From positions 20,753,994-20,817,993 of the forward strand of contig JACSVZ010000002.1 in the NCBI GenBank assembly GCA_014706295.1: a stretch of DNA of 64,000 nt, in the 5' to 3' direction. Numbering within the stretch: the first letter of the stretch is position 1; every line of letters begins with the position of its first letter. Under the pieces are notes generated by a model, which was not told the origin of the DNA, did no database searches, and worked only from the letters and a program-made list of their open reading frames with translations. The position numbers and the translations under genes are program-made. The stretch comes from Lycocorax pyrrhopterus obiensis. Lineage: Eukaryota > Chordata > Aves > Passeriformes > Paradisaeidae. Positions 10,131-22,520 of this stretch are shown here, piece after piece.

Positions 10131-13100
10131 GGAAATGGGCGCTGGGTTTCCCCTTTGCCTCTCGTTGTCCCCCTCCGGAGTGAGCGCGGTGACTGCAAGA
10201 AGGGGTTGGCAAGTTTAATGTTACGCCACAGGCCTGGCAAAATACTCCGAATAACCTATTAAAACCCCTCTAAAGGTATGATGTATATATATCTATATAT
10301 CTTTCTAAGAACCTTTCATTTCTTTCTGAGCTTTCTGAAAGAGTAAGTTCAGGGAAAAATGATGCTAACTATTCACAAAGGGCTGCCAAATGTTCAAAAT
10401 AAACAGCCAGAAAAATAATATATGTGTTTTCTTTAGCTGACTCCCATGACGGCAATCTTAGCTCCTGTGCTTAAGACACAAACTTTACAGGTTAAATATG
10501 TTTTCCCTGTAGCCGAGTAAGCAGTTACATGCCTAAGACTTAAGTCTGCCATTATCGTAACAATGATCCCAGCAATAACTTAGGGTTTTTTGTGTGGACA
10601 GTACATTATTGAAATTGCTGCATCCAGGATCTTGCTCCTGGATAATAACTAGGATAGTAGCAGGCTTGATTTTAACAAAGGTTTGTTTCTCCACTGTTGT
10701 ACCCAACAGACTTTTGCTATTAATTTTGGTAGTTACATGGTGAGAGCCTTAGGAGAGCACCTGGCAAAATGATTATTCATTAGATATGATCTACAAATAT
10801 GTGTGCAACATAAAAGGCCAGACAAAAATCCTAGTGTTTTAAGGGCAATTTTACTATCCAAACAGGACTACCAGCAGTAGAAAAGAATGATGTAGGTAGT
10901 ACAGGGCAATAGCAATGGCATAAAAGTTAACAGAGAAAAACTTCGAGCAGCAGCAGATTGTTTTCAGCATGAATGCAGAGGTTGCTTAAGGAAGATGACA
11001 GAATCTCTGCCATTTAGATAATTTAAAACTTGAGTGGCCAAAGCATGACTCACATTCTTAAATTTTGCACTGATATATCAGTAAGGGACATTTTTTTCCA
11101 CTTTGCTATGGGAAGTGAGTGATACATTGTAGAAGTATTATCTGTAATGTATTACTTCAGCACTTAGGGGATGCAAAGCTACCATTGATTTTTTGATTCT
11201 TTTTAGCTTGCAGTCCTGCAGAAAGCAGTATCTTCACTGGAAGTTCTGATAAACCTGAACATGAACAATGGGTAGAGAGAAAGGTAATCTTCACACTCCA
11301 ATTCACAGTATTGTACTTCAGGTAATGTGCTTTACAACCTACATATTTTATTAAATACATTGGTTTTCTGAAGGAAATTATGCTTTGCTTTCATTCTGTT
11401 GGCAACCAGAAGTGCAGGAATGCAGTTGTATCTAAATGTGGATCCTTGAGGTTTTAATTTCTTTTGTTCACTGAAGCTTAGTCAAGCAAAGGAAGCTGAC
11501 AAGGTTGAGCTACTGAAGTGCTTGCAGTATAAGTCCTGGGCTACAGCTCATTCCACTCACCCACTGAATAAGAGGCAGAGGTCACACAGCATTCCTGAGG
11601 CTAAGGGTTCCCAAAGCCCAGCCTGGACGCTGTTGTGCTGCCCAGCCCTCTCAGAGCTCTATTTAAGCCATCAAGTTTGAGCTGTAAGCCTTTGTGAGCC
11701 CTGGCACAAAAGTACATTCTCGTTCTATGAGTAGGCAAAAAGCAAAACAGTACATAACCAGCAGTCTCACAGATTAAAGATGCTTTACTCAGAAATACTG
11801 ATCGCTTTAGTAGACTGTTGGTTTTCTGGAGGTATGTTGGTGGCCCATCTGTTTTTCCTAACAGAGCACAACTTACACTTCACAAAACCTTCAATGGCAC
11901 ACATATGCAACAATCATCCTCATTCAGAAAATGCTTAGCCCCTAAAATACAAGGTATTTGTTTTAGTAAATATGACCCACCCACTTCATGTTTCAAGTGT
12001 AATTTCCGTATGTTTATGTCACTGCTGCCATATGTGCTCTTGGCCACCTGCCTCATTTCCGTGTCTCACTATGAAATGTTCAGATATTGTTGGCTGTTGG
12101 GACTACAGGAAACCTTTAAGTGCTTTTTGCTGGTTGGCACTTACACAGATGCATAAATGGAAGAAGGTGTAAGTTTCTTGTGAGGTTGTAATAAATTTAA
12201 CACACATTTGCTTTGCAAACCCCAAAGGGGAATAAAACATGTCCTCTTGAAATGCAAAAAGATCTCCACTGTCCTTTTCAGACAAGACTCTATCTCAGTG
12301 TAGCCACTCACAGAGTGTACTTCAAATGGAAATGAAATCACAGGAATCTGTCTAGTTTCATGGAAAATGCTATGGGACTATATCAGAGGTGGTGGCTGGT
12401 GGAGATCTTGACCACTTCTGACATGAAGAACAGACAGCAAACAGCATCACTCAGCACCACGTTGGGCATTATTCATAAACTACTGGTTGTCATCTGTGCT
12501 GTTTACTGCAATGCCTTCCCTTGCAATTCCAGTACATAGTCATGCAGCTGCTTGGTCAGCCTGCAATATCACCTCTACAGAGGTAGATCAGAGGTAAGCC
12601 AATGGCACTCTTGAAAAAACAAACAGGTATTTTTATTACAAGAGTTTCAGTTCACACTGAAATTTTCTTTTTTCCCTTTTTTTGTGGCTTTTTTTTTTCA
12701 GATAATTATATATTGGTTTCCTGCTAAGAATAAAATATGGAATCAAGTCCTAGAAGTTTAGCAAAAAGACACCTGTATTGTGTGTAACATTCATTAACAG
12801 GGAAAACTGATATGCATAGAGAGAAGCTACAGGTGCCTGAATGGCTTTATACTGCATATCCGTTGTACTAAAAATTAAAAAGTCCATATAACAGAATTTC
12901 TATTATTTCCTTGCAAAAATATGTTTGTCTAATAACATCACTGAAAAGAATGGCATTCACTTCTTTCTTTTTTTTTTTAATTTAACATTTAATTTAAACA
13001 CTATGAAATTAGAGCAATTTAGTCCAAATAGTGAATGTGCTTTCCAGTTATATAAACCTTGACTAAACAGATGTGAATGCTTTTGTTAATCAGATTTATG

Positions 13101-16100
13101 CCCTTTTTCTAAAGTTTCTGCTTCCAGGAAGTGTAGAAAGACACATAAACATTAAATACCCATGAAAACACATCCTGCCATGCAAATACAATGATTTTTG
13201 TTGTCAGTGCCATACAGCAACCTTAAGCCCTGGCATGCATGGGGCTGTAGAGGCATTCCTTTGTGCTTCCCCGGCACCATGAATATTAAACAAACTCTGG
13301 GCAATAGGGACACACTTTAACATGAGGAAATAAAAGACCCTCAACACTCTACAGACAACTGAACAGGAGGAACTCTCTGTAGTGCTCAGCCAGAGCAAGT
13401 GCTGTGGCCTATCACTTGAGTGACTGCTGTGACTTTCACTGTCTAAGAGCACCTTCAGCCATGGCCTGAAAACACGAAGACTGCTATGGTTTTGAAAAGA
13501 GAAAGGTTCCTGTTTCAAAAGAAAGAAAAGGATTCTGGCTCTAATCTTCAGCTGGGACAAGTCCCTCCCTTTAGCTGAGTGCCAAGTCTAAGGAGGAGCC
13601 CCCAAGAAAGGCCAGTGCATCCTGGGAAGACATGATTTTTCTGAACCCAGATGATCCATCTCCCTGTGTTCTGACTAGGAGAAGCTGATTTGGATTTCTG
13701 AGTCTCACCAGGCTGCAGAACATCTAAATGTTCCAGCATTGAAATCTCCCCTTGTGAGTAACTTCCTTGACTAATTTTGGCCTTGAGAAAGAAATTGGCA
13801 AATTCTTTTAAGAAATTTATTTTAAAAATTATGTTGCCTATTGTCATTGCCAGTGTTGCAAAGCATACCAAATTGGTATGACTAGCTGCTGATTTTTTCA
13901 AGTAAATGACTAGGCTCTATACTCAAAACTAACCAAGTCTGTCTAAAATATTCTATTTTAATGTATGATGAACTACATGAAACTGGCAGGGGCTTCATCA
14001 TTAAGGAAGTGATTTGAACATGAGTCAAGCCACCCAGTTGCAGGATTTACATTTCCAAAGAATTATTACTGTCATGCATTAAGTTCCTCTCTACAATGGT
14101 TTCAAATTGCCAGAATAAGTTTTCTGTATCAAAATAGGACATTTCTGTACCAAATCGGGTGCTCATTTTCAAAGCCGCTACATCTCTGTGCCCTGAGGTT
14201 GTCTCAAACACTATGCACACCTCTAGCAACATGAGAAGAGAAGAGAAAGAGAAGTTTTTAAGCTCTATCACAAGTTTAGCAATTTATTTGGTCCATCCCT
14301 TAAACAAACAAACAAAAAAACCAAATCAAGAATGAAAACCTGTCTCACTTCATTTAATAGCAATAGCACTGACTGCTGAATGGCAGCAATACAGTTAGCA
14401 ATGACTGGGACATAAAGAACAAGGTTTTCCAAACTGAGAAGAGGTTTGGCATGGTTTAAGACTCAATGCTTAACCTGAAACTCATTAAGCAGAACCAATT
14501 TTAAAAATACAGAGAGTCTCTCAGTGTTGATTTTGGGTGCCCAAAAATAGACAATTTGAAATTTTCTCTCTCCACTACCCTTTTTCCATGAAATCTGTAT
14601 TCTATCAAAGACCAATAAATTGTTCAAGGATCATGATAGGCACTTTATAAGGACCATTTAACTTAAATATCAGATAAAATATTTGAATTAAGTAGCTCAA
14701 GTTTTCAGGAGAATCTATGCAAAATCCATAGTGTGTGTAGCTCCTTTCTGTCCTTTGCTACATTGCTGACCTGGCCATCTTGACCTTGTTCAGCACTAGG
14801 TTGCAATTCCTGCAGCAAACTGTTGGTACAGGTAGAAGTCAACAGTGTGGATGAACAGTCACTTGTCACATTACCATGGGAAGCCCTATCTGTCTGGGTT
14901 CACTGTTTCAAATTTTGAGGTTGCAAACTTTTTCAAGGATGAGTCATCCATCCATCCATCCATCCATCCATCCATCCATCCATCCATCCATTCTCTCTTT
15001 GGGAAAATCTAAAAGAAGTGATTCTACAACGCCATTAATGAACCCTGTCAGTTAAACATTTACTACTTATTTTGGCCAAGCTTTTTCAAAGCAAACTGCT
15101 TAAAGAGCTTCTCTAGCCAAAAAACAATTAAATCTGAGAAGTGATTTCATTCTTCTCTCTCCCCCAGTTCCATCACTTACACAAAGCATAAATAGCATGA
15201 TGTTTTCTTGCCGTGATATACCAGGAAATGATGATCTTTCTGAGGAAGAGCCAGGACACAGCAATGGAATCATTAATTGCGTGCAGCAATTGTTCCATTC
15301 TTCCTCTGAGATGCCCAGGACAAGAAGAACAGTACTAGCTCCTTGAAGGCCAAGATTTTAGTGGATTCCTCAGTCCAAGTTCTTGTGCCAAATCCTTGGT
15401 TCCAATGAGACTCATAAACTGAGTGTACATTGTGTTAGCCATTCTGGGATTAGTTGGCTCCTTTCAAAGGGAAGAGGCGGCGGTGCACACACCCCAAAGC
15501 TGAGAAGACTGAGTTTCTAAAAGGACATTCTGCTTTTACATGCCAGCTCTGTGCCTAATTTTTCAAGCATAAATATACTCTGTCCAGCTGGGATTCAGGA
15601 GGGAAGATGATCCAGATTTAAAATGCATAAAATATTGTGGGCTACAAGGAATTGAGTGGAAAATTAGTTAAATGCAGGTGATGCATATGGCTGGAGAAGG
15701 AAGAGAGCAAATGTCTGGAAGAGTGGAGGTGTCCATACTTTTTCAAGTGGAATGGTGTCCTATTTCCCAATACAAAGACAATTCACTGTCTACCTGAAAT
15801 TTTCCTTAAGAATTTGGTCTTGTATATGGTCATTGGGTGGGAGACAGCTTTTGTAGGATGGCAGGAGGAAGGACCTAACAACTATTCAGGAGCTTTATAG
15901 ATGTTTCAGTTTTGCTAACTCAGACTTTTGCCAATGTTTGTAGCTGTTTATTTGACAAGGATCGGGCATTTTTATAAACTCCATGACAGAATTCACCAAG
16001 CCTACCATGTAAGTCTAGCACATCAGGATGAAACAACATACAGGTCAGATGTCAGGATATTTCAAAGGGAGAGGCATGGTTTTCCCTGAATATGGTAATG

Positions 16101-19100
16101 CCACTGCCCTGCAGTTGTATTCCAAAAATAATCAACTTCTGTCGTATCAAGAGGAATCTTGAGACATATCCCGCAGATGAAGGACACAATACTATTGTAC
16201 TACAAAATACGTGATGCCTGGACTGCCAATGACAATGGGAATTATTTGCACTTCAGGTTAATTAATTACTTGAGTTTAATATGGTTAGTTTTTGAACAAC
16301 AGTGTCCTATACTGTAGGAGATGAGTGCTACATCTGACTTGGCACCAAAACTGTGATGAAATCATCCTCAGGGACTTCTGACACGCAGGGTTCCCAATGG
16401 ACAATTCCAACAATCTCCCATTGTATTTTTCTGATGAATTATGTGAAACATATTTGCTGGAGTTTTAAGTCAGCCCAGCACCCTACAGCTGAATTTTGAC
16501 ACTGCCAGTCCATACTGGCATATGCCTGGTGCAAGAAGATTTCTCTTCTTCAGAAATAAGTATTTTAGGCTTTCTTGACCCTTTTAGGCTAGGCTTTTTG
16601 GGGCTTCTCTCTCCAAGCTGTCTTGGCAAAAATAACATTTAAATTTCACAGTCCTTGTTGTAAAAAAAGTTTGTTTCAACTTTAGAAAAACGTAAAGCTT
16701 TTGTTCTTAGTTGAGGCAAAGGGGAAAGGGGAGGGGACCCCCAAAGGAGGCAAAAATGACAGTTATATTTTTCCTAGATTTTTTCTCAGAATTACTTTTC
16801 AATTTATCCTTTATTTCAGTTTATCCTTACAAAATCTCACAACTTCTTCAAATCTGTGTTTTATTAGAGACTACTTTCCAAGAAACTTTTGGGTGGATAT
16901 TATATTGGTGTGTTTGACAGACATTTGTAGACATGTCCAAAGCCAGAAAGAGAATATTTCAAGTACAATAACTTTTGTAATTGCAGTCCATAAGTGCTAT
17001 CAAGTAGTTTTATATTAGCTTTAAAGTAACTCATTTGCAAATAGAGCAATAGAGCCAGGGTGGAAGACATCTCTGTGCTGCCTAGGCACCAAGTGCTCAG
17101 CTTCTTGGGCAGATTTTACAGCACTCACTGTGTACAATTTTGGTTTATCTAATCTGAAGGTAGCTCAGCAGGGCCACAGTCACAGCTATGCTATGGCTGC
17201 ATTAAAGGTTTTCTTTCTCTCTGGAGGAAATACCCTTCTACTGAAATCCTACCACCATGGTAGATCTCATTTTCTGTGCTAACACTAGTCATAGTCAGAG
17301 ATTAAACTCACCACATGGGACTGAATGAAAAAATAACCAGTTTGGGCAGGGGCTGAACTCCTTAAAAGACTGCCGTGTACAAAAGCTGTAGGTGATACTA
17401 GATGGCCTTGTGATCAGAAGGTGTGACCAACACTGACATACAGCTACAAGTCTTTTTCAGTTTGCACAGTATAAGTTGTGCAAATCACATGGGGATACCA
17501 GAGGTGAAAATTCCTGCCTTAAGCAGAAAGTTAACAGGCATATCCAGGCTCACCGTCTGCACTTCCTTTCTTTCCTTCATCTCCCCTCCCCTCCCTTTGA
17601 GAAAGCAGCAGGCATTTCCTCCTGCCCTTGCAAGCGAGCTGAGATCTCCCACGCCATTACCTCATCCTTAACTGATCCCCCTATAACAAATGCCTGGCTC
17701 TCTGCCTGCTATCACCCTTCAAAGGTCTGGCTCAAAACACATTCATTGCACCAGCAATCTTTTGCCTCACTGCAGGGGCTTTAAACAGCTCTCGGTCCAT
17801 TTTGTTCAGTCCAGTGAATATATAATTTTTGATATCATTTTTTGTCATGCACTGGAATGTGTAAGTACAAGAAAGCCAATAACATCATGTAAACATATGC
17901 CTCTCATCCAGCCTGGGTAACCACTGCAGGCCAAACATAACAAACAGGCCAGGTTCATTTAGATTTAAATGTATTTAAACCAGAAAAGTAAAGATTTCAT
18001 TAGAGAAGCAATGTCTTTTTATTCCTTACTCCCTACAGAGTATATGCCTAGCACCAAAACCTGAAAATAAAACCCTGAACATATTTGAAAAGCAAAAGGT
18101 TAAAAAAGTTTGTGTCTGATCACTCTTCCAAATAATTTCAGCTACATAAATTTCCCTGGTATAGAGTTCTTAGAAATGCATTGAGAGAGGCTGAAAAACC
18201 TGGTTTGATGTGGTTTTCATTTCTAGTCTTGCAGATGCGTGGCATTATAAATGAAAATCATAGGCTTCCTTAGCCGTACAGGCACGGCCCAGCAGGCTTC
18301 CTGGAAGCACCACCTCCTGTGGCTGACAGCTACTTTTACTGAGCACCATTTCAGCAGAAACCAAGTCTGATAAATATCCTCCTGAAATATGATATCTGAT
18401 AAAGACCGACTTTGATAAACTGCAAAAGGTTTTCAGTTTTATTAGTAACCTACTGGGCCAATGGTTATGGAAATAATAATTGGAAGTAATATAAGTGCTC
18501 AGTGATTTTTTCAATTCACTGGTTGCATTGCAAAGCTGTGACATGCTTCACATTCTTTACTGGCCACAGTGATTTCTGACCCAGAACATGAGCTTCCCTT
18601 CCAGACAGCTAGATGTTTTGTATACTCTTCCTGATCCTTACTTGGGTACATAGTAGGTTATATTGGACTTTTGGACAGAAGCATTTTTTGTTTTTCAGCC
18701 GTCAACATTGATATTTGCTTGTACTGAAGTTTTGGCTGATCACTGTGAAGGCACTTTTAAATATCTGGTGTATGAGGAGAGGGAGAGTTTCCCTGCTCTC
18801 TCTCCATTTTATGAATAAAGAGGAAATGCTCACAAACACTTCTCAGCTACAGGTCTACTACCTTTCATCACCCAGCCTTTACATTGAGGGGTTATATTCA
18901 TGGCCTCAACAAAGCCCAGTAACAGGCACTGCAGACTGGCAGCCTCCTGTCACAGCTGGGGGCAAGCAGAGGCCCTGCTGGCTCTGCTCTGCTGCAAAAG
19001 GGAGGGCAGGGAGGAGACTTACATGGAACTGCCTACAGAGTTTTGCGTGCATTTGTTGCTGGTGTGAATTATAGAAACAGAGCAGTGAAAATCTTTTCTT

Positions 19101-21890
19101 CTCACTCTGAGGACAAGATTACATGGTCCAGTCATATTTTGTAATTTTGCTTTTCAGTTGCCAAGTACAATGCAGAATCTTAAGGCAGGGGGTTTTGCAT
19201 GTTTCTGTGATGTTCTTTGGCAGCATTGCTAATTGTAACATTTTTAACAATTCTAAAGCATTTTAAGAAGCGAAAATATCGCAGTGGTTTCGTTTGCGTG
19301 TTCCTCTTACCATATGTAGCTGTTTCACTGGATGTATTTGTTGACTACCAGGGCAACAATTTCAGATCTAGCACGATTACCTGTATCGTACCACTCATCA
19401 GAGATGTGGGCAAACTGCAGAAACTGCTGCATTGAGGAAATGCTGCTAGTTCGTAGGAGGCAAGAGTTTTCAAAGCTGTCTCAGTGAAAATGCTGATATC
19501 ACATGCTTATGTCAACAACTTTAAAAATATTATTTAATGATCAGTTTGCTTAAAATATATTTTACCATAAATATATTAGAGTCAAGCAAGTCGCTGCTTC
19601 ATCAGTGCATTATCATAGTTCTGTAGATGTACCCATTTAAAATAAATTAACATCATTTTAGAAAAGTCTTTCATGTGTTATTTAAAGCCAACTATATTGT
19701 GGAGCCATAATCCATACATGAAACAGCCCATACTTGTGTCCTAAAAAACGTAGAGTCCAGAGTTGGACTTTGGACTTTAACTCTGTTATTAATCTCCTCT
19801 GTTAATAAAATGAAATGTTCATTGAGTTTTACAGGAATCCTATCCATTCTACATGCATGCAGAAGAGTAAAAGGGAGCTGTCACAATACCCAAATTTCAA
19901 TAAGTCAGAGAGATCCAATTGGGAAATTTTGCAGACTGCTTTGGGGTCACAAGACAAAGTGTGAGCAACATTTAGCCCGCCCCACGACAGTGGCAGCACA
20001 TGTTAGCAAGATTTTCCAAGTGAAGTATGAACAATTGCTTTCACAGGGCTCACCCTCTCTCTGCCATCATTCTGGGTTTTCCTGTGAGAAGAAAGATGTG
20101 AGTGGCCACGGATCTCAGCACTTCTTGGCCATTGCCCCTGTCTGAAATAAGCAGCATACCTTAAATACCATTATGTAAGTTTGGATCCAAAAAGTATGGT
20201 TATTATTATGTTGACTTTACATTTTTAAAGTGAAGAGCACTAGAAGTAACTGCTTCCAGATTCCCTGTTTCCATTTTGGTTCTTTTTGCAGCTGTCAATT
20301 AATAATGAGAACCAGGTATGGGCAGACAGTTATACAGAATTATAAAAGTGACTGCTGCCAGTTTTTTAAAAATGAGCACAAGGGAAATTTTGGTGTTTCC
20401 CATTCTTTGCAAGAGGAAGCCAATAAAATCCCAACCTAGTTTATGAATTTTTTTTGTTGCCCAAGTGGAGGCATATTGATCATATTCTCCAGTTTACACT
20501 GGTGGAGAAAGTAGGTGGAGGACTTCCCCTGAGCAGGGAATGTCCTACTGCCACCAGCATAGCAGAAACATCTCTGCTGCTTTTTCCATCAGATTCCACT
20601 TTTCCTACATGTGAATGGCAAAAATACCTTGGAGTCAGGGAAAGGAGAAGGAAAAACAGGTCTCAGCTCTGTCTCCCTGTCTGATATTAATCGCTCCAGG
20701 TACTGGGCAGCTCCAAATAAATGACCTGTTTCTGGCTGACTACAGCTCCCACTCATCACAGTATCTGGCATTGCTGTGATCTGTAGGTTATGGGAATACT
20801 AAGACAAGAAACTCAAACTCATTCATCAGCTTTACTAATTTCAGTAGTCTAAAGGTTGTCCTTCTCTTTATTTTCACCTTGCATCTATATTTTGAAGGGG
20901 TTCTACTGAAGTGTATCTTCTTAGCTGATAACAACCTTGCTCTTTGTAGCCATCTTCCTCATCTTGACCCCTTTTCTTCAGAGCCTTCAGCATCTTTCTC
21001 CCATGACTGTTTTCTCCAGTGAGCACATTTGTTGTGCCATGTGATTCCCTTTTCTCAGTTCTCCATCAACCACCCATGCAGGAAACATGTGGCTGGTTGC
21101 AATGCCTGCTGCTCTCCTCTGGTACCTCAGCTGCTGCACTTCCTTTCACAAATCCTAGAAGTACACTTGGACTTGTTTTAGTCTCCTGCTTACTTCCATG
21201 GCTGACAAATAAAGCAGCAGCCTTGGACTCTGATAATGAAGATGCACAAGTAAATGTCAGGGCTGTTTTGAAAAACTGGCAAGGACTGATATTTTTGCTT
21301 CGAAAATTTGTTTCTAATTCCACTGTTTTCCACAGCTGATGCATCTATATTCTGGAGGAGTGCGTTGAAAGGCAGAAAATTTACCTCTTTTTTGCCCTCC
21401 AGTTTCAGCTAAAAATTCTTCCCCCACTGCAAATCAAGAGTTGGGAGCCACTATGACATGCTGTATGAGGCAGTTTCTAAGGAAAAAAATAAATATTTCT
21501 TAAATCCACCTTATTTTTGACAGGTTTCTTAAAGGTTCCACAACAATATAATTAAATCAAGAAAATAGTAGAGAAACATGTTCAGGTTTGGTTTGGTTTG
21601 GTTGATTTTTTTTTTAATGTTTCATCTTCACTTTACAATCTGAATCTGTAAAGTGAGGCGTAGGTGAGTGTCTGCTTGATTGTGATAGGTAACCCACGTA
21701 ACAGTCTGCAACATGTTTACTCTGGTTGAGATACACACACACAGAGGTATATGAAAAATATTTGTTTAAAAAACGGATTACTTTTCAGGGGCAACAGTGT
21801 CATTGAGCAGCCTCTTCCTTTTCAATTTAGCAAGAAGCGTTGGGGCAAATTAGGGCAGTTTCATAAGTTATTTCCTTCTTTCCTGTGCGG
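10131..21890. other. 12 kb intergenic region between VIM and TRDMT1
   Basis: AT-rich DNA with no exon I can recognise. It contains a tetranucleotide repeat (14944-14992), a GTTTG run (about 21586-21604), several poly-T tracts and scattered chance frames of 60-120 codons on both strands. Mammals have non-coding transcripts near the VIM 5' end, but nothing in the sequence alone identifies one here. Confidence 0.6.
14944..14992. repeat. (ATCC)n tetranucleotide microsatellite, about 12 units
   Basis: A perfect run of the ATCC unit (read as TCCA in other register) about 48 bases long, in the VIM-TRDMT1 intergenic DNA. Uninterrupted arrays of this length are usually variable in length between individuals. 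Confidence 0.95.
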
Positions 21891-21894
21891 GCTT

Positions 21895-22520
21895 TGAAAG
21901 GACTTCTCGAAAACATCACCCTACGGGCCCACGGCACCGCCGAGGCCACTGGCTCCAGCTGCCACCGGGCGGGACAGCACACGCCCCCGCATGAGGACAA
22001 GCCCCTCCGCCACCCTGCATCCCCTTCTCTCCCCGCGCCACCCCCATTAGTTTCGCCTGCCCCCCAAGGCAGCCGCGGCGGGCAGCGGGTCCCTCTCCCG
22101 ACCCCTCACTGCCTGGAGGCCGCAGGTGGCGGGGCCGCGGGCAGCAGCCGCCCCAAGGACACCTCAGGGGGTGGCCTCGTCCTGCGGGGCCGATCCCGCC
22201 TGTCGTTCCCCGAGCGACCACCAAGCCCAGGCAGCCGCAGCTCCGGTGCGGCGCAGGCCGGGGCGGGTGGGGGGAACGAAAGAGCGGCGGAACGGGCGGG
22301 CGGCGCTCGGGGAGGCGCCGGGCGGGCCGCGCGGGCGCGGCTGGCCGAGCATGGCGGCGCTGCGCGTGCTGGAGCTGTACAGCGGCATCGGGGGGATGCA
22401 CCAGGCCCTCAGAGGTACCGGCGCGGCCCGCGGGGCCCGGCGCTGCCTGCCCCGCCCGGGACACCCCGCCCTCGGGGGCTCCATCTTGTCGAGGGGACCC
22501 CGGCCCTTGAGGGAGGGGGG
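21895..22520. promoter_or_regulatory. TRDMT1: CpG-rich promoter region of TRDMT1
   Basis: A GC- and CpG-rich block surrounds the TRDMT1 start codon, with AT-rich DNA on both sides. No TATA box is visible near the start, which fits a CpG-island housekeeping promoter. Long frames on both strands here (for example 21885-22724 plus and 21916-22464 minus) are composition artefacts. Confidence 0.75.
22351..22414 (+). CDS. TRDMT1: TRDMT1 exon 1 (residues 1-22)
   Basis: Encodes MAALRVLELYSGIGGMHQAL, the motif I loop that binds S-adenosylmethionine. Ends one base into the Glu22 codon at donor GTACCG. Confidence 0.96.

Noticed and set aside
9382..10240. Overlapping long open frames on both strands across VIM exon 1 and its promoter
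   Set aside because: They follow from high GC content, which makes stop codons rare. Their products are low-complexity Arg/Pro/Gly/Ala sequences, and the real VIM frame occupies the same DNA.
11046..14946. Three AP-1 heptamers (11046, 14021, 14940) upstream of VIM
   Set aside because: Mammalian VIM has AP-1 control, but one or two such heptamers are expected by chance in 12 kb. They are scattered and far from the promoter.
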